40,149 nucleotides of DNA from an uncultured Pirellulaceae bacterium (GTDB taxonomy: Bacteria; Planctomycetota; Planctomycetia; Pirellulales; Pirellulaceae): positions 1 to 40,149 of the forward strand of contig CALKXO010000258.1 of assembly GCA_938003615.1 (NCBI GenBank). Direction: 5' to 3'. Both the position numbers and the translations under genes were made by a program. The notes under the pieces are model-generated. The model worked only from the letters and a program-made list of their open reading frames with translations, did not search any database and was not told where the DNA came from. Shown piece after piece: positions 1 to 8,731 of the stretch (position 1 is the stretch's first letter; each line of letters starts with the position of its first letter).

Positions 1-344
1 CTGTCATCGCGGTTCCAAGCCATGCCTGTTTTGGCTCCGATCCAATCGGTGATTCCATGACGCGCCGTTGCTTTTCCCGTCATGATGCTCGCGCGCGATG
101 GGCTGCACACTCGGCACGCCGCGTAGCCTTGGTTGAATCGCATACCGCTGGCGGCGAGCGCATCGATGTTCGGGCTTTCGTAAAACTGACTGCCCGCATA
201 GCCCAAGTCCTGCGAGCCAAGGTCGTCAACAAGCACAAACAGAAAGTTAGGGCGCTCTGCTTGAGACACTGACGCAAATGGCAGAATCGCAAAACAAACC
301 AACGTGAGAAGTCTTGCAAAATTTGGTGAAGGTGATTTGTTCAT
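1..344 (-). CDS. Sulfatase, N-terminal part (gene continues past the left edge of the window)
   Basis: Reverse-strand translation from ATG at 344: [97 protein letters not shown]. Signal peptide, LVDD metal site and C-S-P-S-R formylglycine signature. Missing from the ORF track because it has no stop in the window. Confidence 0.93.
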   Translation of the reverse strand, partial: MNKSPSPNFARLLTLVCFAILPFASVSQAERPNFLFVLVDDLGSQDLGYAGSQFYESPNIDALAASGMRFNQGYAACRVCSPSRASIMTGKATARHGITDWIGAKTGMAWNRDD

Positions 345-422
345 TGGCTATCAAAACCTGTTGCGAGTTGTGTGTTGTTGTAGTGTGATATTGTGCTGGA
401 CGTGCCGGCCCCGACTCGGGAA

Positions 423-960
423 CTATCCTACATAGCCACTTTGGGCGGCGAGGCTTTCTTGTCGTGTTTTGTGGCCTTTTTCTTCTCTTCCCACATACGG
501 GATGATCGGACGAGCCGCCTCGTCTTCGGTCTTCCGAAAGACGTACCGCTCCCGTTGAGAGCGCACTTGCTTCCACTCTTCCAAGTTGCGAGTTGGATAC
601 CAAGCCGGCCAGCCAGTGACTTTGAAATCGTACTTCTCGGCGTTTACCTTAGCCCATTCTCCGGCAGTCGTCATCGGGTTTTCTTTTGGATAGGTGCTTG
701 CGGCGCGGAACAGTTCCGAGACCCCTTGGTCTTGAATTACCGTCTCCCGCCAATTGACGAACTCCGAAAGAAGCTCTTTTTTCGTGGAAGCGAATTTTGT
801 ATCGTCGGCAAGATTCTTTAGCTCATGAGCATCGTTTTTAAGATCGAACAATTGTCCATCTTGTCCCGTGCCGAAAAAATGTACTTGCGGTTCTTTACTT
901 CATCAACGTTTTCATTCAATTTCTCTTTGTCGCTCGATTTGCGGTTTGGTGTCTGAATGG
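423..960 (-). pseudogene. Sulfatase C-terminal remnant
   Basis: FGTGQDGQLFDLKNDAHELKNLADDTKF...FVNWRETV has the usual sulfatase C-terminal L(Y/F)DLKNDxxEL(x)NLA motif. There is no catalytic domain upstream. The adjacent frame reads DEVKNRKYIFSARDKMD, also sulfatase-like, which suggests a frameshift. Confidence 0.65.
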
Positions 961-991
961 CCACTGAAAAAATTGTCCTTTGTAATCGGGG

Positions 992-2506
992 TTAGTGTGG
1001 CATCAGTGGCCGTTGTTCCTGACCTTCAATGACGGGGTAAAGCGCGTCCATCTCTTCGAGGCTTGTTATCATCGCTGCCATCAGACGACCGACTTCTTTA
1101 GGTTTGTCTTGGGATAAGTTGTTAGATTCCGAAGGATCGTTACGTAGATTATACAGCGCGTACCTGCCTGATTCTTTGCCCGATTCTGGAAAGTAGCGAT
1201 AGATGACTTTCCAATCTCCGTCACGGTAGGTGGTGAAGTAGTTGCTCGTGTGATCATGAGGGAAATGAGATAGAAAAACGGCGTGTTCTTCCTCTGGCTC
1301 TTTGCCACATAAAAGGTGCTTTAAGTCACGGCCATCAACAACATGATCGTGCGGGATTTTTGCACCTGCAATCGCAGCAATGGTTGGGAAGACGTCGTAG
1401 CAAATTCCAATATGAGTCTGAATGTCTCCGGGGTTGATTGGCGTTTGTTCTTGCAATGCATGGCCCGACAACGGTTTGCCCCAAGCAACGATAAACGGAA
1501 CGCGTGTCCCGCCCTCCCACAGTGACCCTTTTTTGCCTCGCAGCGGGGCGGAAGAAGCAATCTCATTTCCGCTGCCAGCGGGGCATGCAGACCCGTTATC
1601 GCTCATGAAGATGATCAGCGTGTTTTCGGCAATGCCTTTGGCGTCGAGATGGTCCATGAGATCACCGAGCGATTTGTCCATTCCTTGAACCAGCGTCGCA
1701 AACGCTTTGTTTCGTTTGTCTTTGTGGGATCCGGCGTAATTGTCACAAAAACGAGGATCAGATTGAAACGGGGAATGAACCGCATAATGTGACATGTAGA
1801 GATAGAAGGGTTGTTCAGAGGAGAGTGATTTGTCGATCTCGGCTTTGGCTTCGATCGTAAGTGCTTCGGTCAGAAAGGTGTTGGTCTTGTGGTATTTTTC
1901 CAATCCCGGGACTCCGCGCTGCTCGCGCTTTGGGTTCAAGTTTCCGTATCCGTCTTCGCCAAAATAGCTACCGGGTCGCCCGTAGGCGCAGCCCGCAACA
2001 TTGACATCGAAACCAAGGGCCGTGGGGTTCTCCCCTTGGTGGCCCGGCGGTGCGAAATGAGCTTTCCCGATGTGGATGGTTCGATAACCCGCCTCACGCA
2101 TCAATGCGGGTAAAGTCACATCGGTGGAACGAAGCCCTTCCCAATTCCATGCTGCAGGACCGTGTTCTCCCGTATTCTTCTCTTTAGGACTGATGAACTG
2201 AGTGGTCCGATGCCGCGCCGCATTTTGGCCCGTCATAATCGATGTGCGCGTTGGTGAACAAACGGTGTGCGCATAGAAATTACTGAAGCGCACACCCCGA
2301 GCGGCAAGTCGTTCCATGTTGGGCGTGCGATACCAAGAGTTAAGCGCTTGATGTACGGGATTACCCTCACCGTCAGTGAACATTGGCACCGAAGTATCCA
2401 TCAGCCCCATGTCGTCGACGAGGAATAGGATGAAGTTAGGTTTTTGCGCTTCGGCCGATGAGTTCGAAAACAAAGCTAACAGAAGGAAGAGCAACGTGTA
2501 TTTCAT
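992..2506 (-). CDS. Arylsulfatase (complete, secreted)
   Basis: 504 aa; signal peptide; FILFLVDDMGLMD; CSPTRTSIMTGQ signature; HIGKAHF; MSDNGS; C-terminal ALYNLRNDPSESNNLS. Confidence 0.95.
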   Translation of the reverse strand: MKYTLLFLLLALFSNSSAEAQKPNFILFLVDDMGLMDTSVPMFTDGEGNPVHQALNSWYRTPNMERLAARGVRFSNFYAHTVCSPTRTSIMTGQNAARHRTTQFISPKEKNTGEHGPAAWNWEGLRSTDVTLPALMREAGYRTIHIGKAHFAPPGHQGENPTALGFDVNVAGCAYGRPGSYFGEDGYGNLNPKREQRGVPGLEKYHKTNTFLTEALTIEAKAEIDKSLSSEQPFYLYMSHYAVHSPFQSDPRFCDNYAGSHKDKRNKAFATLVQGMDKSLGDLMDHLDAKGIAENTLIIFMSDNGSACPAGSGNEIASSAPLRGKKGSLWEGGTRVPFIVAWGKPLSGHALQEQTPINPGDIQTHIGICYDVFPTIAAIAGAKIPHDHVVDGRDLKHLLCGKEPEEEHAVFLSHFPHDHTSNYFTTYRDGDWKVIYRYFPESGKESGRYALYNLRNDPSESNNLSQDKPKEVGRLMAAMITSLEEMDALYPVIEGQEQRPLMPH

Positions 2507-2572
2507 GGGCGGGAATGCGGGAGGAATGCGCGGGACAGGACAGAATTGGGAGGTCGGGGCGTAAACAAGTGA

Positions 2573-3314
2573 TCAGCGCACCTTCGATACTGGTGGCAGT
2601 GAAACATCGTTTTGGGTACGCCAGTCAACCAGCGCCTTCAGTAGAGCTTGAGTTTGTTCAGGGGGCGATTGCGCGAGATTGTGTTCCTCACGCGGATCAT
2701 TCTTTAAGTCGTACAATTCTAGTTTTCCATCAGCAAGGAATTGAATCAGTTTCATGTTGTCCTTGCGGATTACCGAGCAGGCTCCATTTCTGTAGCAGCT
2801 GGCCAAGTGCCAAAACAATGGGCGCGTCTGCAATGGGGCGGGCTCATCCTGAAAAAGCCCAGTGATCGAATTGCCGTCTAGTACGCCGTTATACTCAATT
2901 CCGGCGACGTCCATGAATGTTGGGAACAAGTCGAGTCCGGTCTGCGTGCGTTTCGCGTCGATTTTTCCCGGCCAGTTAATACAAGTTGGGACGCGGATAC
3001 CGCTTTCGTAGATAAAGCCCTTCTTACCTCGAAGGGTGTCGTTGCGACCGACGTTTTGCCCATTATCCGATGTGAAAACAATCATCGTATTTTCACGCAA
3101 GTTGTTGTCGTCCAAGAATTTCACAATTCGTCCGACGTTGTTATCCAACGTCTGCATTGCCGAGTTCGTCCACCAAGATAAAGACGATGTTCGGTTTGGC
3201 ATCACCGCTAGTTTCACCAACCGCATCGGCACTGCCTCCTATGACTAGGGCGCTGATCGCAAGAGTGAACGGTAGCAACCCTGTGAGCGCGAGTTTCAAA
3301 AAGTCGTTGTTCAT
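2573..3314 (-). pseudogene. Sulfatase with internal deletion and frameshift
   Basis: From ATG at 3314 one frame reads MNNDFLKLALTGLLPFTLAISALVIGGSADAVGETSGDAKPNIVFILVDELGNADVG* and stops. The other frame resumes MQTLDNNVGRIVKFLDDNNLRENTMIVFTSDNGQNVGRNDTLRGKKGFIYESGIRVP...LELYDLKNDPREEHNLA. The CxPxR region is absent. Confidence 0.85.
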
Positions 3315-3319
3315 TTAAG

Positions 3320-3603
3320 TTACGGTCTCGGTGAATTGAGTTCGCATTTAAGAACTTGGTTGAAATGCTCGGATTTCTTTGGGTGCTTTGCGGCCAGTTC
3401 AATTCGTTCTTTGTTGTCGTCTAGCATATTGTACAGTTGAAAGCCGCTCTTTTCATTTCTGCCTTGTCGTATGCTTCGACGAGTCTAAATCCCTGACGCG
3501 TGATCAGGGCGTCGCTGCCCATTCGTTTGTTGCGATTATAGGTGACAATATGTTCATGTTGTTTTATTTGCGGCTTGCCAGGTAGCGTCGGTAAGTTAAG
3601 CAA
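3320..3603 (-). pseudogene. Sulfatase C-terminal remnant, frameshifted
   Basis: HIVTYNRNKRMGSDALITRQGFRLVEAYDKAE in one frame continues as KSGFQLYNMLDDNKERIELAAKHPKKSEHFNQVLKCELNSPRP* in another. Typical of a sulfatase C-terminus. Confidence 0.65.
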
Positions 3604-5083
3604 TCAGATCTTCGATCACTCGGGCGGGGAGTACACCTGTCAATTTTTGGTCGAGTCCTTGGAATGGAACAGATAGTTTTTGTGGGTCGAACCCGAGCAA
3701 TCGTAACATCGTTGCGTGAAAGTCTCGTAGGTGGACCGGATTCTCGGCAGCCGTATAGCCAACTGAATCCGTCTCACCGTAGCTGAACCCACGCTTCACT
3801 CCTCCACCTGCCATCCAAGTGGTGAACGCGGACGGGCTATGGTCTCGGCCGACAAACTTCATCTCCTTGCCGCCTCGGTTTTCACGCATCGGTGTGCGGC
3901 CGAACTCTCCGCTCCAAACGACAAGCGTATCGTCGAGCATTCCCTGTTGCTTTAGGTCCTTCAGCAATGCTGCGATCGGCTGGTCGACGGACTTGCATTT
4001 GTTTTTGAATCCGTCATTCAATGCTTCGTTTTTGTTGGTGCCGTGCGAATCCCAACCCCAGTCGAACAATTGAATGTAACGAACGCCCTGTTGAGCGAGT
4101 CGCCGCGCGAGCAAACAGTTATTCGCAAAAGATTCTTTACCGGGTTCGGCCCCATACATTTCGACAATATGTTTGGGTTCCTTGGTGATGTCCATCACTT
4201 CGGGCACTGCAGTTTGCATTCGAAACGCCATCTCGTACTGAGAGATACGCGTCAACGTTTCTGGATCGCCAAACTCGTCGTAGGAGCGTCGGTTGAGTTC
4301 ACCGATTGCTTCGAGCATTGCCCGTCGATCATCGCGCGATGTGTCTTTCGGATTGGCGATATTAAGAATCGGACTACCTTTGGCCCGGCATTGAACACCT
4401 TGGTAGACCGACGGCAACATTCCAGCACTCCAAAGTGCTTTTCCAACGCGCGGTTGTCGGCCGCCCGAGAGCAGTACCATATAGCCCGGCAAGTTTTCGT
4501 TCGCGCTTCCGAGCCCCCAAGTGACCCACGAGCCAATCGACGGGTAACCCATACGCGATTGCCCGGTGTGGACCATCAGTTGAGCCGGTCCGTGATTGAA
4601 CTGGTCCGTCTGCATCGTTTTGATGAAGCACACGTCGTCAACGTGCTCAGAGAATTTCGGCAGGCGATCCGAAACCCACATGCCACTTTTGCCGTGTTGT
4701 TTGAAAGGGTATTGTGGCCCCAGCATTTTCGGCGTCCCTTGAATAAACGCAAAACGCTTGCCCTCGAGAAATTCCTGCGGGCAATTCTTGCCATCTAGTT
4801 TGACAAGATCGGGTTTGTAGTCGAACAACTCAAGTTGGCTTGGAGCGCCAATCATGTGCAGAAAGATCACGCGCTTCGCCGTTGCAGGAAGCGGCGGGTC
4901 AACAGCGCTCAGTGGATTGTCTCCAGTCCGTTTCTTCGATGGAGCATCGTTGGCGAGTGCTTGCTGTTGGCTTGCCAGCCAGATTGCACCGAGACCCGTT
5001 GCACTTCCCTGTAGGAAATGACGTCGGGTTGTTTGGCGCAATCGACCAATTTCAAGTTCAGCTTTTAATTTGTCATGGTTCAT
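3596..5083 (-). CDS. DUF1501 domain-containing protein
   Basis: 495 aa with TRRHFLQGSATGLGAIWLASQQ (Tat-like signal), RVIFLHMIGAPSQLELFDYKP, VVWSGEFGRTP, GRDHSPSAFTTWMAGGGVKRG; typical DUF1501 motifs. Confidence 0.93.
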   Translation of the reverse strand: MNHDKLKAELEIGRLRQTTRRHFLQGSATGLGAIWLASQQQALANDAPSKKRTGDNPLSAVDPPLPATAKRVIFLHMIGAPSQLELFDYKPDLVKLDGKNCPQEFLEGKRFAFIQGTPKMLGPQYPFKQHGKSGMWVSDRLPKFSEHVDDVCFIKTMQTDQFNHGPAQLMVHTGQSRMGYPSIGSWVTWGLGSANENLPGYMVLLSGGRQPRVGKALWSAGMLPSVYQGVQCRAKGSPILNIANPKDTSRDDRRAMLEAIGELNRRSYDEFGDPETLTRISQYEMAFRMQTAVPEVMDITKEPKHIVEMYGAEPGKESFANNCLLARRLAQQGVRYIQLFDWGWDSHGTNKNEALNDGFKNKCKSVDQPIAALLKDLKQQGMLDDTLVVWSGEFGRTPMRENRGGKEMKFVGRDHSPSAFTTWMAGGGVKRGFSYGETDSVGYTAAENPVHLRDFHATMLRLLGFDPQKLSVPFQGLDQKLTGVLPARVIEDLIA

Positions 5084-5088
5084 GATGG

Positions 5089-8022
5089 TTACTTTGTGAG
5101 AACCTCGTCTAGATTTAGTAGCACAGTGGCCACTTGTTTCATACCCAATTCGACGTTTTCGCTCCCGTGACGTTCGAACAGCTTCACTAATTGATCCACC
5201 TCTTCTTGATCGGGTGTTCGATAAGTTGCCATTACGAATCCACTTTTAATTTGCTCCACCGGTTCTTCACTCGAATCCATCATGCGCTGCGCTAATGCCG
5301 CCGCACACTCTGATAGGCATTGGTCGTTGAGCATCATCAGCGACTGCAGTGGCGTGTTGGATTGGAGACGCCGCGGAGTACAAAACTCGCGTGAGGGGGC
5401 ATCGAATGCCGCAAACATAGGGTAGGGGATGCTCCGTTTGGTATACGTGTAAATCGAACGGCGATAACGATCTTCTTCCCCCACTTGAGCCACCTCCCAT
5501 TTGTCTTTCGCTGCGAAGGGCTTCCAAACACCTTCGGGAATTGTTGGACGTACTGGAGGCCCAAACTGCTTTTTGCTCAGCAGACCAGAAATGGCTAACG
5601 CTTGATCACGAACCATCTCAGCAGACAGACGCCCCCGTGGCCCGCGCGCTAGCAACCGATTGGCGGGGTCTCGTTCGAGTAATTCCGGAGTCGATTTAGA
5701 GCTTTGCCGATACGTGCTGGAGAGAACCATTTCTCGAAGTAGAGATTTGACGCTCCAGTTGAGCTCGGTTTGAAATCGAACGGCCAAGAAATCCAATAAC
5801 TCGGGATGGGTTGGTGCTTCTCCAGAAGAGCCAAAATCTTCTTCGGTTCTAACGATCCCCGCGCCAAAGAGTCGAGCCCAAAAACGGTTTACCGCCACAC
5901 GCGCTGTTAGAGGGTTCTCCGAGCTGACCAACCACAGGGCGAGGTCCAATCGATTGGGCTCCTTGCCGACGAGCAATGGCGGGAATGATGCTGGAGTATC
6001 CGGTTCGACAAGCTTGTCTTTTGTAAGGAAGTTTCCTCGCGCGAAGACGTGGGAAGGACGTCTGAACTTCTCTGGCCGTTCTTGAAGGATGGGTAACGGC
6101 GTCGATTTGATTTCCATACGCTTCTCTGAGAGCGTCGCGCGTTTGTTTCGTAAGTCCGTTACCGCGCTGCTACGACCCAAACTTATAATTTTCAGATCGT
6201 CAGAAACGGAAATGCTGCCTCGACGGGTAACCAATGAAAAAGCCGAAAGAAGATGAATTTGATGTTTCAGTGTCACTCTTAGTTTGGCATGCTCGGGAAC
6301 TGCCAGCGGTTCCTTCAAAACGAAAGCAGCCGACCTCGGATAGTGGATTCTGCTATAGGCTGCGAACCCTCTGTTCGATTCAGGGTTTAGGCTCTCGTTA
6401 GGATCGAAAAAAGGTTCCAGTTCATCGACCATCACGCGAGCGAGTTCGATTTTCTGCGGCTCCTTATCACCGGGGACGGTTAGTGAAGCTTCAAAGTGAG
6501 AAACGCAAAATCCCCACTCGGAATCGATAACGGCTTTGGCAGGATCCAGCGGCAACGCGTCAAGGCGAATGGCGGTCAGTTGCTCAAGGCTCTTGGGCAG
6601 TTTCGATTCGATGGTGATCGCAGTGTCTTGGCTGATTGTTCCGGTGGTGTAGAACTCTTCTCTGTCATTATTTTTTTCGATCTCTAGCTTCGTCGCGTTG
6701 TTGGAAGACACAGATGTTCCATGCAAGGGTTGCCACAGGCTTGCATCTGCAAGCAAAGTGTTTTCTGGTTCCCAGATCTTTTGATTCAGATCCGAAATGT
6801 CGTCGTCCAGCCGTTTTGCTTTTTTGTAATCATTGGTGTCGAGAGGCACGTTGATCGTCGGCCATTCTTCATTGATGTCGCAGTCCGCCGTATTGTTGAA
6901 AAAGGCAGCGAACTTGTAGAACTCATCATGTTCAAACGGGCCGTACGGATGACTGTGACATTGCACACAACCAAACGTTACTCCCTGCCATGTTTGCCAA
7001 GTTGTACTAACGCGATCGAGAACGGCAGCAACGCGAAACTCTTCATCATCGGTGCCGCCTTCCTCATTCGATTGACTCAAGCGATGCGCCGCTGTCGCGA
7101 TCAGGTCTTCCATCTTGGGTTCGGAAAGCAAATCCCCTGCGATCTGTTTGATCGTAAATTGGTCAAAGGGAAGATCCCGATTCAGCGCATCAATGACCCA
7201 GTCGCGATACTTCCACGCATTGCGTCGCCCATCCACGCCAAGCCCTTTCGAATCCGCGTACCGCACTTGGTCGAGCCAAACGCTGGCCCAGCGTTCGCCG
7301 AAACTGGGTGACTCCAACAGACGATCAACAGCGTTTGAGTACGCTTCGTTTGACCACGCTTCGTTTGACCACGCTTCGTTTGGGTGTGCGACCGCAGGCT
7401 GACTGTGTAGATCATTGATGAACTGATCGAAGTCAGCTTGGTTGGGCGGAAGCCCGGTCAAATCAAGGCTGACACGGCGTAGCCACCGGGCTGGTTTTTC
7501 TTTCGCCGATGGGCGCAGGCCTTTTTGTTCTAATGTTGCTAGGACAAAGTCGTCAATCGGTTGGTTACTCCAATCCTTTAGTACGACGTTTGGCGACGGG
7601 GGCGCGACGGGTTTTTCGTATGCCCAATGTTCTTGCCAGTGGGCTCCTTGGCGGATCCACTCGGCCAGCAGTTTGACATCTTCTTCAGAGAGCTTACTGC
7701 CATGCTCGGGCGGCGGCATAACAGATTCGGGATCGTCTGAGGTGACGCGCTCTATCAAGATTGAGTCTTCAGGATTTTCGGGCTCAACGATCCAGCCGTT
7801 GGGTGGCAGCACGGATTCACGATACACGAAGGAAATGTCAGCCGCTTGTTTGACCCCACCGTGGCAAGCCGTGCAGTGCTTGTTGAAGATAGGTCGGATC
7901 TGTCGGTTGAACTGAATCGATTTGCTATTCAGTGTTGGTTCGTCTGCCGATGCAAATGGACCGCTGGCAATCGAGACTGACGCGACGATCAAGCAAGATA
8001 GGAGGAATGGACGTGTATACAT
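5089..8022 (-). CDS. PSD1-type protein: planctomycete cytochrome C / DUF1549 / DUF1553
   Basis: FNKHCTACHGGVKQ haem-binding motif near the N-terminus; DUF1549-like RRVSLDLTGLPP; DUF1553-like NPLTARVAVNRFWARLFG...; C-terminal FCTPRRLQSNTPLQSLMMLND. Track ORF runs to 8163, but MYTRPFLLSCLIVASVSIASGPFASA at 8022 is a better signal-peptide start. Confidence 0.92.
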   Translation of the reverse strand: MYTRPFLLSCLIVASVSIASGPFASADEPTLNSKSIQFNRQIRPIFNKHCTACHGGVKQAADISFVYRESVLPPNGWIVEPENPEDSILIERVTSDDPESVMPPPEHGSKLSEEDVKLLAEWIRQGAHWQEHWAYEKPVAPPSPNVVLKDWSNQPIDDFVLATLEQKGLRPSAKEKPARWLRRVSLDLTGLPPNQADFDQFINDLHSQPAVAHPNEAWSNEAWSNEAYSNAVDRLLESPSFGERWASVWLDQVRYADSKGLGVDGRRNAWKYRDWVIDALNRDLPFDQFTIKQIAGDLLSEPKMEDLIATAAHRLSQSNEEGGTDDEEFRVAAVLDRVSTTWQTWQGVTFGCVQCHSHPYGPFEHDEFYKFAAFFNNTADCDINEEWPTINVPLDTNDYKKAKRLDDDISDLNQKIWEPENTLLADASLWQPLHGTSVSSNNATKLEIEKNNDREEFYTTGTISQDTAITIESKLPKSLEQLTAIRLDALPLDPAKAVIDSEWGFCVSHFEASLTVPGDKEPQKIELARVMVDELEPFFDPNESLNPESNRGFAAYSRIHYPRSAAFVLKEPLAVPEHAKLRVTLKHQIHLLSAFSLVTRRGSISVSDDLKIISLGRSSAVTDLRNKRATLSEKRMEIKSTPLPILQERPEKFRRPSHVFARGNFLTKDKLVEPDTPASFPPLLVGKEPNRLDLALWLVSSENPLTARVAVNRFWARLFGAGIVRTEEDFGSSGEAPTHPELLDFLAVRFQTELNWSVKSLLREMVLSSTYRQSSKSTPELLERDPANRLLARGPRGRLSAEMVRDQALAISGLLSKKQFGPPVRPTIPEGVWKPFAAKDKWEVAQVGEEDRYRRSIYTYTKRSIPYPMFAAFDAPSREFCTPRRLQSNTPLQSLMMLNDQCLSECAAALAQRMMDSSEEPVEQIKSGFVMATYRTPDQEEVDQLVKLFERHGSENVELGMKQVATVLLNLDEVLTK
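7341..7385 (-). repeat. Three tandem 15-bp copies, in frame inside the PSD1 gene
   Basis: acgcttcgtttgacc x2 followed by acgcttcgtttgggt; encodes PNEAWSNEAWSNEAY. Confidence 0.9.
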
Positions 8023-8226
8023 TTGTGATTGATTCAGCAGGACGCTCACCGAGAAATCGCTTGTGTTTGGTGTTTTGACATCAACCGCTACTAAAAAATG
8101 CGGTTGGTATGAACGCAAACAAAAGCAATTACAAATTATAAAGGCTTGGGGCCGCAACCCCAATCCTATTTTAGTAGCCTCAGATCAACGCAACCCAAAA
8201 AAAAGTTGCGGAACCAAGATAAGATG

Positions 8227-8300
8227 TACCCCCAGCAGGATTCGAACCTGCGACCTATTGATTAGAAGTCAATTGCTCTATCCAGCTGAGCTATGGGGGC
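8227..8300 (-). tRNA. tRNA-Arg (anticodon TCT)
   Basis: Reverse complement GCCCCCATAGCTCAGCTGGATAGAGCAATTGACTTCTAATCAATAGGTCGCAGGTTCGAATCCTGCTGGGGGTA: acceptor stem, D-loop AGCTGGATAGAGC, anticodon loop CTTCTAA, T-arm GGTTCGAATCC. Confidence 0.96.
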
Positions 8301-8731
8301 AAAGGTCAACCTGCCTCAAAAATTTCGTTCGTTAGCAAATGACCAGTGGGGTATTTTAGTGGTTCGCGCTAAAGCTGGATACCCATTTTAATGGGTGCTT
8401 ATTTCGCCCCGTATTGATAATCGTTGATGGTGTCGCTATCGATCGCTTTTTCCAGCCTGATTCTTATTTTGGGCTTCGTTAGGGACGTCCTCCAAAACGT
8501 ATTGGCGAAAAGATGTTTCGTCATCGTCGTCCCAACCAATGAATCCGTAATGGGCAGAAAACCCCCAGTCTTCAGGCGATTTTAGGACCCCCAGAGGATC
8601 CGGACTGACATATCTCTTCTCTTTCCATGTCTTCTTTGGGAGGGGACCGTAACATGTTGGAATTTCAGCGGCTCGTCATTTTCGGGCGTCAGTTTCGTTC
8701 ATCAGCCAAGAAAAAATTTCATCTATCGCAC

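Noticed and set aside
4043-4798. 251-aa plus-strand ORF antisense to the DUF1501 gene
   Set aside because: Overlaps a well-supported DUF1501 gene; composition is not protein-family-like.
8189-8210. Hairpin cgcaac-ccaaaaaaaa-gttgcg near the tRNA as a terminator
   Set aside because: The homopolymer lies in the loop rather than after the stem, so it does not fit an intrinsic terminator; too weak to list as a feature.
8063-8335. 90-aa plus-strand ORF
   Set aside because: Runs straight through tRNA-Arg; its translated sequence (RIRTCDLLIRSQLLYPAELWGQR) is the typical false ORF from a tRNA complement.
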